This document shows, in pieces, positions 51,698 through 61,957 of a DNA stretch of 64,000 nucleotides. This stretch comes from Paludibacter sp. (GTDB lineage: Bacteria > Bacteroidota > Bacteroidia > Bacteroidales > Paludibacteraceae): the NCBI GenBank assembly GCA_024710005.1, contig JANJVQ010000017.1, forward strand, positions 1 to 64,000, written 5' to 3'. How positions within the stretch are numbered: position 1 is the first letter of the stretch; every line of letters starts with the position of its first letter. The notes under the pieces were generated by a model. That model saw only the letters and a program-made list of their open reading frames with translations. It had not been told where the DNA came from and did not search any database. The position numbers and the translations under genes are program-made.

Positions 51698-53028
51698 TTA
51701 AAATAGTTTTCAATTTTGCGAATAGCCGAAGACACACAAAAACAAATTACCTGGTCACCAGGCTCAATTATTGAATCTCCGGCAACAATAAAGCCCTCTC
51801 CGTTACGAACATAACCACCAATATTCACGTTGACCGGCAGTCTCAAATCCTTTATTTTCGACTTGGTAATTTTAGATCCTTTTTTAGCTACAAACTCCAC
51901 TACTTCCGCGTCAGCCGATGTCAACGTTCTCACATCCAGCACATCAGCATCTAAGGTAAGCTGATAGATATAGCCGGCTGCAATCATTTTTTTATTGATT
52001 ACTGTTCCGATATCCATACTTTCAGCCAGCATGATATAATCAATGTTCTCGACCTCAGCAACCGTTTTCTTTACTCCAAGTCGTTTGGCCGCCAAACAAG
52101 CAAGGATATTGGCTTCAGAATTTGAGGTTACCGCGATAAATGCATCAATATCCTGAATACCTTCTTCTTTCAACAAATCTAAATCCCTTGCATCTCCATT
52201 GATAATCAGTGCCCTTTGACATTTCTCGGCAAGCAAATAACTTTTCTCCCGGTCTTTTTCCAGTATTTTCACACTGATGTGAGATGGTAGCGCTTGCGCG
52301 GTTTTCTGCGCGATGCGACTTCCACCCATGATCATGGCGCTGTTAATCTTATAATCAACCTTACCGGCCTGCTCTTTCACAAAAGGCACATTCTCAGGAC
52401 GGGTAATGAAATATACGATGTCATTGGCCTGTATCTCATCAGATCCACCGGGAATGATGGTAACGTTATTGCGCTTGATGGCAACAATCCGGTATTTGCG
52501 ATGATCAAAGAAGCCACTCATGAATTTTTTATTGATGATTACGGCATTATCGCGCACCTTGATACCCAGCAGAATAAGTTCACCATTACAGAAACTCAGG
52601 TTCTGTCTTAACCAGGTTGTTTCCAGCGCTGCCACAATTTCCTTCGATGCTAATCTCTCCGGATAAATCAGATAATCTACACCTAATTTCTGAAAGAATT
52701 CCTTGTTTTTAGGCATCAGGTATTCATAATTATCAATTCGCGCCAGGGTCTTAATAGCACCTAAGTTCGTAGCAATCATACAGGAAGTGATGTTCACACT
52801 TTCATAGGGAGTCACCGCAATGAAAAGATCAACATCTTTCACGCCAATATCCTGCAAGTCCTGGATAGAAGTCGGACTTCCTTCCCTCGTCATCATGTCG
52901 TAATTGGCATCCAGGTCTTTCAATTTAGAAGGATCCTGGTCCATCAGGGTGATGTTGATGTGCTCTTTTGCGAGCAATTTTGCCAGGTGAGTACCGACTT
53001 CACCGGCTCCGGCAATAATAATTCTCAT
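51694..53028 (-). CDS. trkA: Trk system regulatory subunit TrkA
   Basis: 444 residues with two tandem RCK units. The first begins MRIIIAGAGEVGTHLAKLLAKEHINITLMDQD (Rossmann G-x-G-x-x-G and an acidic ligand for NAD(H)), and the second MIMGGSRIAQKTAQALPSHISVKILEKD. Each is followed by a TrkA-C domain (for example CNGELILLGIKVRDNAVI and EFVAKKGSKITKSKIKDLRLP). It binds NAD(H)/ATP and gates TrkH. The next genes are the two trkH copies. Confidence 0.92.
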   Translation of the reverse strand: MRIIIAGAGEVGTHLAKLLAKEHINITLMDQDPSKLKDLDANYDMMTREGSPTSIQDLQDIGVKDVDLFIAVTPYESVNITSCMIATNLGAIKTLARIDNYEYLMPKNKEFFQKLGVDYLIYPERLASKEIVAALETTWLRQNLSFCNGELILLGIKVRDNAVIINKKFMSGFFDHRKYRIVAIKRNNVTIIPGGSDEIQANDIVYFITRPENVPFVKEQAGKVDYKINSAMIMGGSRIAQKTAQALPSHISVKILEKDREKSYLLAEKCQRALIINGDARDLDLLKEEGIQDIDAFIAVTSNSEANILACLAAKRLGVKKTVAEVENIDYIMLAESMDIGTVINKKMIAAGYIYQLTLDADVLDVRTLTSADAEVVEFVAKKGSKITKSKIKDLRLPVNVNIGGYVRNGEGFIVAGDSIIEPGDQVICFCVSSAIRKIENYFN

Positions 53029-53061
53029 TGACTTGTTTTTATAACTGTAATAGAAAGACTA

Positions 53062-54996
53062 TTAAATTAGATTCCTCGCCTTGGTCGTCATCCTGAATGA
53101 AATCTGCTCCATGGTCCGCGCGATACCAGTTGCATCCAGACCCAGCATGGCATATAGTTCTTCCGGCGAACCATGTTCAACAAAAGCATCGGGAATTCCC
53201 AGTCTTTTAATCTGAACAGTATAACCATGATCCGCCATAAACTCCAGTACGGCTGAACCAAAACCGCCATTGATAACACCATCTTCAATGGTTATCATTT
53301 GTTTATATTTCCTGCCGATTTCATGTAGCAAGGCTTCGTCAAGCGGTTTCAGGAAACGCATATCGTAGTGCGCAATTGATAAATTGCTTTCATTTTCGAC
53401 CTGTTGAATAGCTTCTGTTGCCGGAATAGCCATTGTTCCGATGGTCAGTACAGCCACATCATGTCCGGATTTCAAGCAAACACCTTTACCAATTTCAACT
53501 TCTCTCATTTCATTACGCCAGTCAATCAACGAACCTTTCCCTCTCGGGTAGCGAATTACAAAGGGACTTTCATTTTTCAGCTGAGCCGTGTACATTATAT
53601 CCCTGAGTTCATGTTCGTTCCGTGGAGCCGCGATGACGAGATTCGGAATACAACGCATGTAAGCCAAATCAAATGCACCATGATGCGTTGCCCCATCCGA
53701 TCCCACGATACCGGCACGGTCGAGACACATGATTACAGGCAGTTTTTGTAATGCAACGTCATGAATAACATTGTCATAAGCCCTTTGCATGAACGATGAA
53801 TACACATTGCAGAATGGGATCATGCCCTCCTTGGCCAGTCCGGCCGAGAAAGTAACCGAATGTCCCTCGGCAATTCCCACGTCGTACACATGCTCAGGAA
53901 TAACCCTTTGCATGATTGTCATGGAACAACCCGAAGGCATGGCCGGTGTAATCGCCACTATCTTTTCATTCTGCTTTGCCAGCTCCAGCAAGGTTTCACC
54001 GAAAACATCCTGAAACAATGGAGGTGCAGGCACCGAACTTCCGGCTTTCTTTTCACCGGTTGAGGCATCGAAGAAACCGGGAGCATGCCACTTTACCGCG
54101 TCATTTTCAGCCGGCTCGTAACCTTTTCCTTTTTTGGTTATGCAATGCAACACCTTAGGTCCTTTGAAATCCTTAATCTCGTTGAGCACTTTCACCATGT
54201 TTTTCACATCATGCCCGTCAATCGGACCGAAATAACGGATATTCAGTCCTTCGAATATATTTCCTCCCTGGCGGGTCAGCGTAGCTTTCAGGCTATTACC
54301 GATTGATAGCAGTCGCTTTTTCCCATCCTCACTGATTAAACCGAGCTTTCTGAAGGCACGATAGATGAAAAAACGCAACTTATTATAGGTAGCTGAGGTG
54401 GTCATATCCACCAGATACTGCGTGATCCCCCCGTGTACCGGATCAATGGCCATCTGATTGTCATTCAACACAATCAGCAGGTCATTTTTGTCCATGGAAG
54501 TATTATTCAGTCCTTCGAAAGCCAGTCCCCCTGTCATAGAGCCATCGCCAATCACGGCAACCACCCGCCGGTTTTGTTCTTTTTTCAACAAAGAGGCTAC
54601 CGACATGCCCAGGGCAGCTGATATAGAAGTAGAAGCGTGACCGACACCAAAGGCATCGTATTCACTTTCGAATATGCTCGGGAAACCACAAATGCCACCT
54701 AATTTACGATTTGTATGAAACCTATCGCGGCGACCGGTAATGATTTTATGTCCGTAAGCCTGATGCCCCACATCCCACACGATGCGATCGTAAGGGGTAT
54801 TAAACACGTAATGCAGGGCAACAGTCAGTTCGACACTACCTAAATTAGAGCCGAGATGACCCGGATTTTTTGAAACCTCGTCGATGATAAATTGTCTCAA
54901 CTCGTCGCAAACCTCCGGCAATGATTCCTTCGGGATGGTTTTCAGATCATCAGGCGAATCGATTTTCTGAAGATATTTGTATGTTTTTTCTGTCAT
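53062..54996 (-). CDS. dxs: 1-Deoxy-D-xylulose-5-phosphate synthase
   Basis: 644 residues from the ATG at 54996; the frame is open to 55134, but the extra 46 codons are A+T-rich non-family sequence. TPP-binding motif [16 protein letters not shown] lies about 150 residues in, preceded by [22 protein letters not shown]-like start and followed by the pyrimidine-domain transketolase motif with [20 protein letters not shown]. It makes DXP from pyruvate and glyceraldehyde-3-phosphate, the first step of the MEP isoprenoid route. It leads the trkA-trkH operon on the minus strand. Confidence 0.94.
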   Translation of the reverse strand: MTEKTYKYLQKIDSPDDLKTIPKESLPEVCDELRQFIIDEVSKNPGHLGSNLGSVELTVALHYVFNTPYDRIVWDVGHQAYGHKIITGRRDRFHTNRKLGGICGFPSIFESEYDAFGVGHASTSISAALGMSVASLLKKEQNRRVVAVIGDGSMTGGLAFEGLNNTSMDKNDLLIVLNDNQMAIDPVHGGITQYLVDMTTSATYNKLRFFIYRAFRKLGLISEDGKKRLLSIGNSLKATLTRQGGNIFEGLNIRYFGPIDGHDVKNMVKVLNEIKDFKGPKVLHCITKKGKGYEPAENDAVKWHAPGFFDASTGEKKAGSSVPAPPLFQDVFGETLLELAKQNEKIVAITPAMPSGCSMTIMQRVIPEHVYDVGIAEGHSVTFSAGLAKEGMIPFCNVYSSFMQRAYDNVIHDVALQKLPVIMCLDRAGIVGSDGATHHGAFDLAYMRCIPNLVIAAPRNEHELRDIMYTAQLKNESPFVIRYPRGKGSLIDWRNEMREVEIGKGVCLKSGHDVAVLTIGTMAIPATEAIQQVENESNLSIAHYDMRFLKPLDEALLHEIGRKYKQMITIEDGVINGGFGSAVLEFMADHGYTVQIKRLGIPDAFVEHGSPEELYAMLGLDATGIARTMEQISFRMTTKARNLI

Positions 54997-55191
54997 TATT
55001 TCTATAGAATACAGCAGGCAAAAATAATATTTTTTTGGTGATATTATCCATGAAAGCTTCTTTTTATTGTTAAAGCTGATAAATTGAGTGAAATGTAATC
55101 CGGCAAATCGTATATATGCGTTATTTTTTAACAACTAAACAGACCAAAAACTTACAATTTACCACTAAAATGCACTTTTTTCAAAAAAACA

Positions 55192-55222
55192 TTTGATTTT
55201 TAAAATTATCTGTTTATCTTTG
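55192..55222 (+). promoter_or_regulatory. Complete Bacteroidetes promoter of the ilv operon
   Basis: TTTG at 55192-55195, a spacer of exactly 19 bp, and TATCTTTG at 55215-55222 match the Bacteroides -33/-7 consensus. The start point would be a few bases downstream, about 15-20 bp before the leader ATG. Confidence 0.8.
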
Positions 55223-55245
55223 CAGCCGATATTTAATAATAAAAC

Positions 55246-55314
55246 ATGTCAGTTCGTCTATTTAATATTGTCGCTTTAATCGTCGTGGTACTTTTGGTCA
55301 ATCATCAAGGGTGA
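55246..55314 (+). CDS. ilv operon leader peptide
   Basis: A 22-codon frame encodes MSVRLFNIVALIVVVLLVNHQG; 12 of 22 residues are Ile, Leu or Val, 10 of them within codons 8-18. Such peptides are sensors for ribosome-mediated attenuation of branched-chain amino acid operons. It is too short for ordinary gene calling. The stop overlaps GGTGAG (55310-55315), which is complementary to CTCACC in the terminator stem, as expected for a regulatory pairing. It lies 142 bp before ilvD. Confidence 0.88.
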   Translation: MSVRLFNIVALIVVVLLVNHQG

Positions 55315-55392
55315 GGACGGTTATGTGATAAATATTACAGATATAAATGCACAGGAAGCCTTTCTCACCAACAATGAGAGAGGTTTTTTCTT
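55310..55392 (+). terminator. Attenuator of the ilv operon
   Basis: Terminator stem CCTTTCTC (55359-55366) and GAGAGAGG (55376-55383) with one wobble and a 9-nt loop, followed by TTTTTTCTTTTTT. The left arm contains CTCACC (55364-55369), which can instead pair with GGTGAG (55310-55315) at the leader stop. A ribosome stalled at the Ile/Leu/Val codons would leave GGTGAG free and prevent termination; one that reaches the stop would cover it and allow termination. Confidence 0.8.
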
Positions 55393-55455
55393 TTTTATCT
55401 CAGGCCGTTTGATTGAAGTTTTAAAAAGATAACAATAAATTAAAAAAAACAGGAT

Positions 55456-57285
55456 ATGAAGAATATTTTGCGCAGTCATACCAGTACCGGTGGAAGAAAA
55501 ATGGCCGGAGCCAGGGCTTTGTGGAGAGCCAATGGAGTTACTGAACAACAATTTGGCAAACCCATCATCGCCGTTGTAAACTCATTCACACAGTTTGTTC
55601 CGGGTCATGCTCACCTGCATGATATCGGTCAGAAAGTTAAAACAGAAATTGAAAAACTTGGCTGTTTCGCTGCCGAATTCAATACCATCGCCATCGACGA
55701 CGGAATCGCGATGGGTCACGATGGCATGTTGTATTCACTTCCTTCACGCGATCTGATTGCCGACAGCGTTGAATACATGGTGAATGCCCACAAGGCAGAC
55801 GCGATGATTTGCATTTCGAACTGCGACAAAATCACGCCGGGTATGCTGATGGCTGCCATGCGACTGAATATACCGACTGTATTTGTTTCGGGCGGACCGA
55901 TGGAAGCCGGCGAATTAGACGGTAAACACCTTGATTTGGTAGATGCCATGGTAATGGCTGCCGACGATGAAGTTTCGGACGAACAGGTTACGAGGGTGGA
56001 AAGTGCAGCCTGCCCAACCTGCGGTTCATGCTCCGGAATGTTTACTGCCAACTCGATGAACTGTCTGAATGAAGCGATTGGATTGGCTTTGCCCGGCAAC
56101 GGAACCATTGTCGCTACCCATGCCAACCGTGCCCGTTTGTTTGAGGACGCAGCCAAACTGATTGTTGAAAATGCCTACAAATACTACAGAGACGGCGACG
56201 AAACGGTACTTCCACGTACCATTGCCACACGCGACGCCTTTATGAATGCCATGGTACTCGACATCGCCATGGGTGGTTCCACCAACACCATCCTGCATAC
56301 GCTGGCAATTGCTCACGAAGCTGAAGTTGACTTCACCATGGACGATATTGATGCGCTCTCGAAAAAAACACCTTGTTTGTGTAAGGTTGCTCCTAATTCA
56401 GAAAAATATCATGTACAGGATGTAAACCGCGCCGGGGGTATCCTGGGTATTTTGAGAGAATTAGCTAAAGGAGGTTTATTGAAAACTGACGTTTACCGTG
56501 CTGATGGTCTCACATTACAACAGGCGGTTGAGCAATACAGTATCACCGTTGATAATCCGAATCCGGAAGCTTTACGCATTTACAAAAGTGCTCCCGCCAA
56601 CCGTTTCAACTTAGTTATGGGATCGCAAAACTCACAATATAAAGAATTAGACACAGACCGTTCGAATGGTTGTATCCGGGATATGGCGCACGCTTATACC
56701 ATCGATGGCGGTTTGGGTATCCTCAAAGGTAACATCGCGATTGATGGATGTGTGATTAAAACTGCCGGTGTGGATGAAAGCATCTGGAAATTCAGCGGAC
56801 CGGCCAAGGTATTTACTTCACAGGACACGGCTTGTTATGGCATTTTAAGCGGACAGGTTGTCGCCGGCGATGTGGTGGTTATCACCCACGAAGGACCGAA
56901 AGGTGGTCCGGGTATGCAGGAGATGCTCTACCCTACTTCGTATATCAAATCCAAAAAATTAGGAAAGGAATGTGCCTTGATTACCGACGGACGTTTCTCC
57001 GGCGGCACATCCGGATTGTCGATCGGACATATTTCCCCGGAAGCTGCTTCAGGCGGAAACATCGGATTAATTGAAGATGGTGATATCATTGACATTGACA
57101 TCCCAAACAGAACCATCAATGTAAGATTGAGTGATGAAGAATTAGCTGCCCGTCGCGCGAAAGAGCTTGCACGCGGAGCCGATGCCTTCACCCCGAAAGA
57201 CCGCAACCGCGTCGTCAGCAAGGCCCTGAAAGCCTATGCTTCGATGGTAAGTTCGGCTGACAAAGGGGCCGTGAGGATGATTTAA
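55456..57285 (+). CDS. ilvD: Dihydroxy-acid dehydratase
   Basis: 609 residues. [10 protein letters not shown] (Cys123) and [21 protein letters not shown] (Cys186 to Cys192 region) carry iron-sulphur ligands; these segments and [20 protein letters not shown] match the E. coli-type IlvD closely. The C-terminal half has [28 protein letters not shown]. It dehydrates 2,3-dihydroxy-isovalerate and -methylvalerate to the keto acids of valine and isoleucine synthesis. First gene of the ilvDBNC operon; an intact leader precedes it. Confidence 0.95.
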   Translation: MKNILRSHTSTGGRKMAGARALWRANGVTEQQFGKPIIAVVNSFTQFVPGHAHLHDIGQKVKTEIEKLGCFAAEFNTIAIDDGIAMGHDGMLYSLPSRDLIADSVEYMVNAHKADAMICISNCDKITPGMLMAAMRLNIPTVFVSGGPMEAGELDGKHLDLVDAMVMAADDEVSDEQVTRVESAACPTCGSCSGMFTANSMNCLNEAIGLALPGNGTIVATHANRARLFEDAAKLIVENAYKYYRDGDETVLPRTIATRDAFMNAMVLDIAMGGSTNTILHTLAIAHEAEVDFTMDDIDALSKKTPCLCKVAPNSEKYHVQDVNRAGGILGILRELAKGGLLKTDVYRADGLTLQQAVEQYSITVDNPNPEALRIYKSAPANRFNLVMGSQNSQYKELDTDRSNGCIRDMAHAYTIDGGLGILKGNIAIDGCVIKTAGVDESIWKFSGPAKVFTSQDTACYGILSGQVVAGDVVVITHEGPKGGPGMQEMLYPTSYIKSKKLGKECALITDGRFSGGTSGLSIGHISPEAASGGNIGLIEDGDIIDIDIPNRTINVRLSDEELAARRAKELARGADAFTPKDRNRVVSKALKAYASMVSSADKGAVRMI

Positions 57286-57286
57286 A

Positions 57287-57320
57287 ACGGAAAGCGAAGA
57301 ACGGAAAGCGGAAAGCGAAT
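57287..57320. repeat. CGGAAAG heptamer repeat between ilvD and ilvB
   Basis: Copies of CGGAAAG (AACGGAAAGCG, GCGGAAAGCG) occupy the start of the 109-bp space between ilvD and ilvB, then GTTAGACA/ATTAGACG near-repeats (57330-57360). Neither part shows coding sequence. Confidence 0.6.
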
Positions 57321-57394
57321 AGTGAAATAACGTTAGACATTTGACATTAGACGTTAGACAATTAAACATTTAAACGATTAAATAAAATCAACAT

Positions 57395-59092
57395 ATGGAA
57401 CACAAAAAAATGTCAGGATCACAAATCCTGATTGAATCAATGATAAAAGAAGGCGTAGATACCATCTTCGGTTATCCGGGTGGCGCCATTATGCCGGCAT
57501 TCGATGCTTTGTACGATTACCGAACCCGGCTGAATCACATATTAACCCGTCACGAACAGGGAGCTGCACATGCAGCACAGGGATATGCACGCGTATCCGG
57601 AAAAACAGGTGTGTGCCTGGTGACTTCCGGTCCGGCTGCTACCAACACAGTTACCGGCATCAGCGATGCCATGCTCGACAGTACCCCGATGGTGGTAATT
57701 ACCGGTCAGGTGGTTGCTCCTTTGCTGGGAACTGATGCCTTTCAGGAAATCGACGTGGTGGGTATCACCCAACCGGTTACCAAATGGGCATACCAGATTC
57801 GCAGGGCGGAAGACATTGCCTGGGCTGTAGCCCGTGCTTTTTATATCGCCAAAAGCGGTCGCCCGGGTCCTGTTGTACTCGACATCACCAAAAACGCGCA
57901 GATTCAGGAAGCTGAATTTGATTATAAACCATGCACCTATATCCGTAGTTATATTCCCGTTCCTGAAGTCAACAAAGACCAGGTGGCGCTGGCTGCTGAA
58001 ATCATCAACGGTGCAAAAAAACCGTACGCACTGGTTGGACAGGGCGTTGTATTGTCGGGCGCAGAAGCAGAACTGAAAACATTCCTTGAAAAAGCTGATA
58101 TCCCGGCAGCCTGGACCTTGCTGGGCGCATCGGCTATGCCGACTGATTTCCGCCTGAACAAAGGTTTCCTGGGCATGCACGGGAATGTATCCCCCAATAT
58201 GAAAACAAATGAATGTGATGTACTGATTGCCATCGGGATGCGTTTCGACGACCGCGTAACCGGCGATTTGAACACTTATGCCAAACAAGCTAAGATTGTT
58301 CATTTAGACATTGATATTGCTGAAATCAACAAAAATGTGAAAGCAGATGCACCGGTTTTGGGTAGCGCCAAAGATACCCTGCCTGCCATCACTGAATTGC
58401 TGAAACCGGCCAAACACACCGAGTGGATTGATTCATTCAAGGTGTACGATGATCAGGAATTCGATAAGGTAATCCGGAAAGAACTTTATCCTGAATCAGG
58501 TGAGATGACCATGGGAGAAGTTATCCGCAAAATATCGGAAGCCACCCAGCACAAAGCGGTTATCGTTACCGATGTGGGTCAGAACCAGATGATGGCTGCC
58601 CGTTATTCGAAATACTCGCAGACACGCAGCCTGATTACTTCCGGCGGACTCGGAACGATGGGATTCGGTATTCCGGCAGCGATGGGTGCAAAGATCGGCG
58701 CTCCCGAACGTACCGTTTGTATGTTCAGTGGTGATGGCGGTTTCCAGATGACCATCCAGGAACTGGGAACCATCATGCAGGAACAAATCGGCGTGAAGAT
58801 GATTATCCTGAACAACCACTTCTTAGGCATGGTTCGTCAGTGGCAGGAAATGTTCTTTGAAGAGAGATATTCATTTACCGAGATGCAAAATCCTGATTTC
58901 GTAGCAATAGCCAAAGCCTATCGCATTGATGGCACCGAGGTATTGAAAAGAGATGACCTGGATGCAGCCATTGCAGATATGCTGAAAGACGACAAACCCT
59001 ATCTGCTCGTGGTTAATGTAGAGAAAAAAGGAATGGTTTACCCCATGATGCCCGCGGGCGCAAGTGTTACCAATATCCTGCTGGGAGAATAA
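57395..59092 (+). CDS. ilvB: Acetolactate synthase large subunit
   Basis: 565 residues. TPP enzyme: the catalytic glutamate lies in LTRHEQGAAHAAQGYARVSGKTGVCLVTSGPAATN, the FAD-site region is in the middle with GMRFDDRVTG, and the C-terminal GDG...N motif is SGDGGFQMTIQELGTIMQEQIGVKMIILNN. It condenses two pyruvates, or pyruvate and 2-ketobutyrate, in branched-chain synthesis. It works with the small subunit just downstream (31 bp). Confidence 0.95.
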   Translation: MEHKKMSGSQILIESMIKEGVDTIFGYPGGAIMPAFDALYDYRTRLNHILTRHEQGAAHAAQGYARVSGKTGVCLVTSGPAATNTVTGISDAMLDSTPMVVITGQVVAPLLGTDAFQEIDVVGITQPVTKWAYQIRRAEDIAWAVARAFYIAKSGRPGPVVLDITKNAQIQEAEFDYKPCTYIRSYIPVPEVNKDQVALAAEIINGAKKPYALVGQGVVLSGAEAELKTFLEKADIPAAWTLLGASAMPTDFRLNKGFLGMHGNVSPNMKTNECDVLIAIGMRFDDRVTGDLNTYAKQAKIVHLDIDIAEINKNVKADAPVLGSAKDTLPAITELLKPAKHTEWIDSFKVYDDQEFDKVIRKELYPESGEMTMGEVIRKISEATQHKAVIVTDVGQNQMMAARYSKYSQTRSLITSGGLGTMGFGIPAAMGAKIGAPERTVCMFSGDGGFQMTIQELGTIMQEQIGVKMIILNNHFLGMVRQWQEMFFEERYSFTEMQNPDFVAIAKAYRIDGTEVLKRDDLDAAIADMLKDDKPYLLVVNVEKKGMVYPMMPAGASVTNILLGE

Positions 59093-59123
59093 TTCAATGT
59101 AAATGCATTAAAAGCTTATCAAC

Positions 59124-59663
59124 ATGGAAAATAAATTATATACAATCACCATCTTTTCTGAAAATACCGTTGGTTTACTGAACCAAATCACGATTATTTT
59201 CACCCGCAGGGCAATTAACATCGAGACTTTGTCGGTCTCCCCTTCGGCATTGAAAGGTATCCATAAGTTTACCATCACGGTTTACGCAAATGAAAATACC
59301 GTTGACAAAGTGGTAAAACAAATCGACAAAAGAGTGGATATCCTGAAATCCTATTACAACACGGATGAAGACCTCGTGCACCAGGAGATTGCACTCTATA
59401 AAGTGGCAACAGATAAATTACTGGGATTAGGTTCTATCGAGAAACTCGTTCGTCAGTATAACATCAGCATCCTCGAAATGAATGAAACTTTCGTGGTTTT
59501 CCAGAAATCCGGTCATTATGCTGAAACACAACAATTGTTTGATGAGTTAAGCACAACAGTTGGCGTACTTCAATTCATCCGTTCCGGCCGTGTTGCCATT
59601 ACGAAACACAAGGTAGAGCGATTGAGTGACATGCTCGAAACACTGAAAAAATTCGAACAATAA
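59124..59663 (+). CDS. ilvN: Acetolactate synthase regulatory subunit
   Basis: 179 residues. ACT domain at the N-terminus (YTITIFSENTVGLLNQITIIFTRRAINIETLSVSPS), which is the valine-binding motif with G-L-L-x-Q-I. A second ferredoxin-like domain follows (LYKVATDKLLGLGSIEKLVRQYNISILEMNETFVVFQKSG). It activates IlvB and confers feedback inhibition by valine. The size is near that of IlvH-type subunits. Confidence 0.9.
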   Translation: MENKLYTITIFSENTVGLLNQITIIFTRRAINIETLSVSPSALKGIHKFTITVYANENTVDKVVKQIDKRVDILKSYYNTDEDLVHQEIALYKVATDKLLGLGSIEKLVRQYNISILEMNETFVVFQKSGHYAETQQLFDELSTTVGVLQFIRSGRVAITKHKVERLSDMLETLKKFEQ

Positions 59664-59744
59664 ACGCATAAAAATAAATACGATTGTTTATCAATCGGAA
59701 AAAATACAATAATTTTACACAAAATTTATTTTAACAACACAAAA

Positions 59745-61223
59745 ATGGCAAATTATTTCAATTCACTTCCACATCGCCTGAAAGTTCAGGAACTGGGAAA
59801 ATGTGATTTTATGGAAAGCAGCGAATTCGCTGATGGAGTTAACAAACTGATTGGCAAAAAAGTAGTTATCGTTGGTTGTGGCGCTCAGGGCTTGGCTCAG
59901 GGACTTAACATGCGCGATAGCGGTCTGGATGTTGCTTACGCACTGCGTAAAGTTGAAATCGACGAAAAACAGATTTCTTATCAAAACGTAGTCGAAAACA
60001 AATTCGAGGTTGACACCATCGAAAACATGATCCCGAAAGGCGACCTGGTTCTGAATTTAACTCCGGATAAATACCACACTTCGGTTGTTAACCAGATTAT
60101 GCCGCTGATGAAAAAAGGCGCTTGTCTGTCATATTCTCACGGTTTCAACATCGTGGAAGAAGGCATTCAGATTCGCAAGGACTTAACCGTGATCATGGTA
60201 GCTCCAAAATCTCCTGCTTCTGAATTACGTGCTGAGTACCTCCGTGGTTTCGGTGTTCCTACCCTCATCGCGGTTCACTTAGACAACGACCCGAATGGCG
60301 ACGGACTGGAAATTGCCAAAGCCTATTGCGTTGGAACTGGTGGTCACAAAGCCGGTGTACTGCATTCGTCATTTGTTGCAGAAGTAAAATCGGATCTGAT
60401 GGGCGAACAAACCATCCTGTGTGGTCTCTTGCAAACCGGTTCTATCCTGTCATTCAACAAAATGGTAGAATCAGGAATTGACAAAGGCTATGCTTCTAAA
60501 TTAGTTCAATACGGATGGGAAGTAATTACCGAAGCGTTGAAAATCGGTGGTATCACCCACATGATGGATCGCTTGTCGAATCCTGCTAAAATCGAAGCTT
60601 ACAAATTAGCGGAAGAGCTGAAAGAAATCATGACACCTTTGTTCGCGAAACACATGGACGATATCCTTTCGGGAGAATTCTCACGCACCATGATGGAAGA
60701 CTGGGCGAATGGCGACAAAAACCTGTTGGCATGGCGTGCAGCTACCGGTGAAACCGATTTCGAAAAAACACCGGCCGGCAGCATAGAAATCAGCGAACAG
60801 GAATATTTCGACAATGCCGTATTGATGGTTGCTTTCGTTAAATCAGGTGTTGAACTGGCTTACGAAATGATGACCAATTCAGGCATGAAACCTGCATCGG
60901 CATATTATGAGTCATTGCACGAAACACCGCTGATTGCCAACACCATTGCCCGTAAAAAACTGTTCGAGATGAACCGCGTTATCTCCGATACAGCCGAATA
61001 CGGTTGCTACTTGTTCGATCACGCTTGCAAACCGTTGTTGGCCGACTTCATGAAAAAAGTAGATACCAGCCTCATCGGTAAAAACTTCAACGAAGGCAAA
61101 AGCAACCACGTCGACAACTTCGAACTGGTACAGGTAAATGCTGCCATCCGCAACCACTCCATCGAAGTATGTGGTGCCGAATTGCGTGCAGCCATGACTG
61201 CCATGAAGAAAATCGTGGAATAA
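59745..61223 (+). CDS. ilvC: Ketol-acid reductoisomerase (class II)
   Basis: 492 residues, the length of the long E. coli-type (class II) enzyme with two C-terminal helical domains. The NADPH Rossmann motif is [30 protein letters not shown], where the basic residues after the beta2 strand favour [13 protein letters not shown] and [36 protein letters not shown] carry the Mg2+ ligands. It isomerises and reduces acetolactate or acetohydroxybutyrate. Last gene of the operon; a strong terminator lies 40 bp after its stop. Confidence 0.95.
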   Translation: MANYFNSLPHRLKVQELGKCDFMESSEFADGVNKLIGKKVVIVGCGAQGLAQGLNMRDSGLDVAYALRKVEIDEKQISYQNVVENKFEVDTIENMIPKGDLVLNLTPDKYHTSVVNQIMPLMKKGACLSYSHGFNIVEEGIQIRKDLTVIMVAPKSPASELRAEYLRGFGVPTLIAVHLDNDPNGDGLEIAKAYCVGTGGHKAGVLHSSFVAEVKSDLMGEQTILCGLLQTGSILSFNKMVESGIDKGYASKLVQYGWEVITEALKIGGITHMMDRLSNPAKIEAYKLAEELKEIMTPLFAKHMDDILSGEFSRTMMEDWANGDKNLLAWRAATGETDFEKTPAGSIEISEQEYFDNAVLMVAFVKSGVELAYEMMTNSGMKPASAYYESLHETPLIANTIARKKLFEMNRVISDTAEYGCYLFDHACKPLLADFMKKVDTSLIGKNFNEGKSNHVDNFELVQVNAAIRNHSIEVCGAELRAAMTAMKKIVE

Positions 61224-61262
61224 TCGATTCAATAGAAAACTTACATACATAGTAAATTGGGA

Positions 61263-61296
61263 AAGCAGGTGTACAGCAATGTGCACCTGCTTTTTT
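61263..61296 (+). terminator. Terminator of the ilv operon
   Basis: AAGCAGGTGTAC (61263-61274) and GTGCACCTGCTT (61281-61292) make a 12-bp stem with one wobble and a 6-nt loop, followed by more T. Confidence 0.9.
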
Positions 61297-61305
61297 GTTG
61301 CCCAA

Positions 61306-61443
61306 TATGCATCCGATGCGCATTTGTTGGCGCAACACATGCGCTATATATGGCACCACACCGGTGCCACTGTTGGCACCATAGCAGTGCCACTACCGGC
61401 AACGCACCGGCGCTAACAGCTAAATGTGTTGCACAATGACATT
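61306..61443. repeat. Second 23-bp period palindrome array
   Basis: Units start at 61329, 61352, 61375 and 61398, exactly 23 bp apart, each a hyphenated palindrome: GCGCA-acaca-TGCGC, GGCACC-acacc-GGTGCC, GGCAC-catagca-GTGCC, and CCGG-caacgca-CCGG. A weaker unit precedes (GCAT-ccg-ATGC, from 61306) and a weaker one follows (TGTG-ttg-CACA, near 61425). Arms change in a compensatory way between units. It begins 10 bp after the ilvC terminator. The span 61444-61720 shows no gene I can support. Confidence 0.85.
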
Positions 61444-61756
61444 CACCGGATATGTTGATAATAAAATGCTGATAATATATTGATTATTCATTTTTTGTGT
61501 TTATTTTTGGGGTGATTTTTAGCACACTTCAACTGTTTAAATCTAATATATGAAATTTGTATGCGAAACTCCTCTGTTTTCTCGTCATTTTCTAATTCAA
61601 TTATTTATAATGTTTTGATGATTTTTTCATCAAATGTAAGGCGGATGTATATGAAATACTGGTTTGAATAGAGAAAAGGGGAAGTATCTCAGTAATTTTG
61701 GAATTTCTCTATTGCTTTGCAGCAGGTGCGCACTGCCCATGCAGGGCACACACAAA

Positions 61757-61881
61757 AACTATATATCAATTGGGGTTTCGGTGCGGACAACAAAGTTCAC
61801 AGCCGGCAACAACAACTTCGGGGTTCGATAGGAAAGCAACCCGCAATCCCGAATTGCATATAGTTCCGTCCGTTATGGCTC
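61757..61881. repeat. Imperfect hairpin with GTTATGGCT edge upstream of the Fic gene
   Basis: AACTATATATCAATT (61757-61771) pairs with AATTGCATATAGTT (61852-61865) with one bulge; inner pairings such as GGTTTC/GAAAGCAACC exist. The right edge carries GTTATGGCT (61872-61880). The exact reverse complement AGCCATAAC begins the hairpin after the Fic gene (63018-63026). A further small hairpin TGCCC-atgca-GGGCA lies just left of it. Confidence 0.5.
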
Positions 61882-61957
61882 ATAATAAAAAAAATAAAGC
61901 TCGTTTATGCTGAAATGTGAGCCGTATTTTATATATTTGTGAGCTAAAAATCAACTT

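Noticed and set aside
54997-55134. 46-residue extension of Dxs
   Set aside because: The codons are A+T-rich and non-family; [19 protein letters not shown] is the usual N-terminus.
57542-58303. 253-residue frame antisense to ilvB
   Set aside because: It is a shadow of a strongly conserved gene; the residues (many His, Cys and Phe clusters) are not those of a folded protein family.
61698-61913. 71-residue frame before the Fic gene
   Set aside because: It runs across the imperfect hairpin at 61757-61881 and ends beyond the GTTATGGCT core; its residues show no family resemblance.
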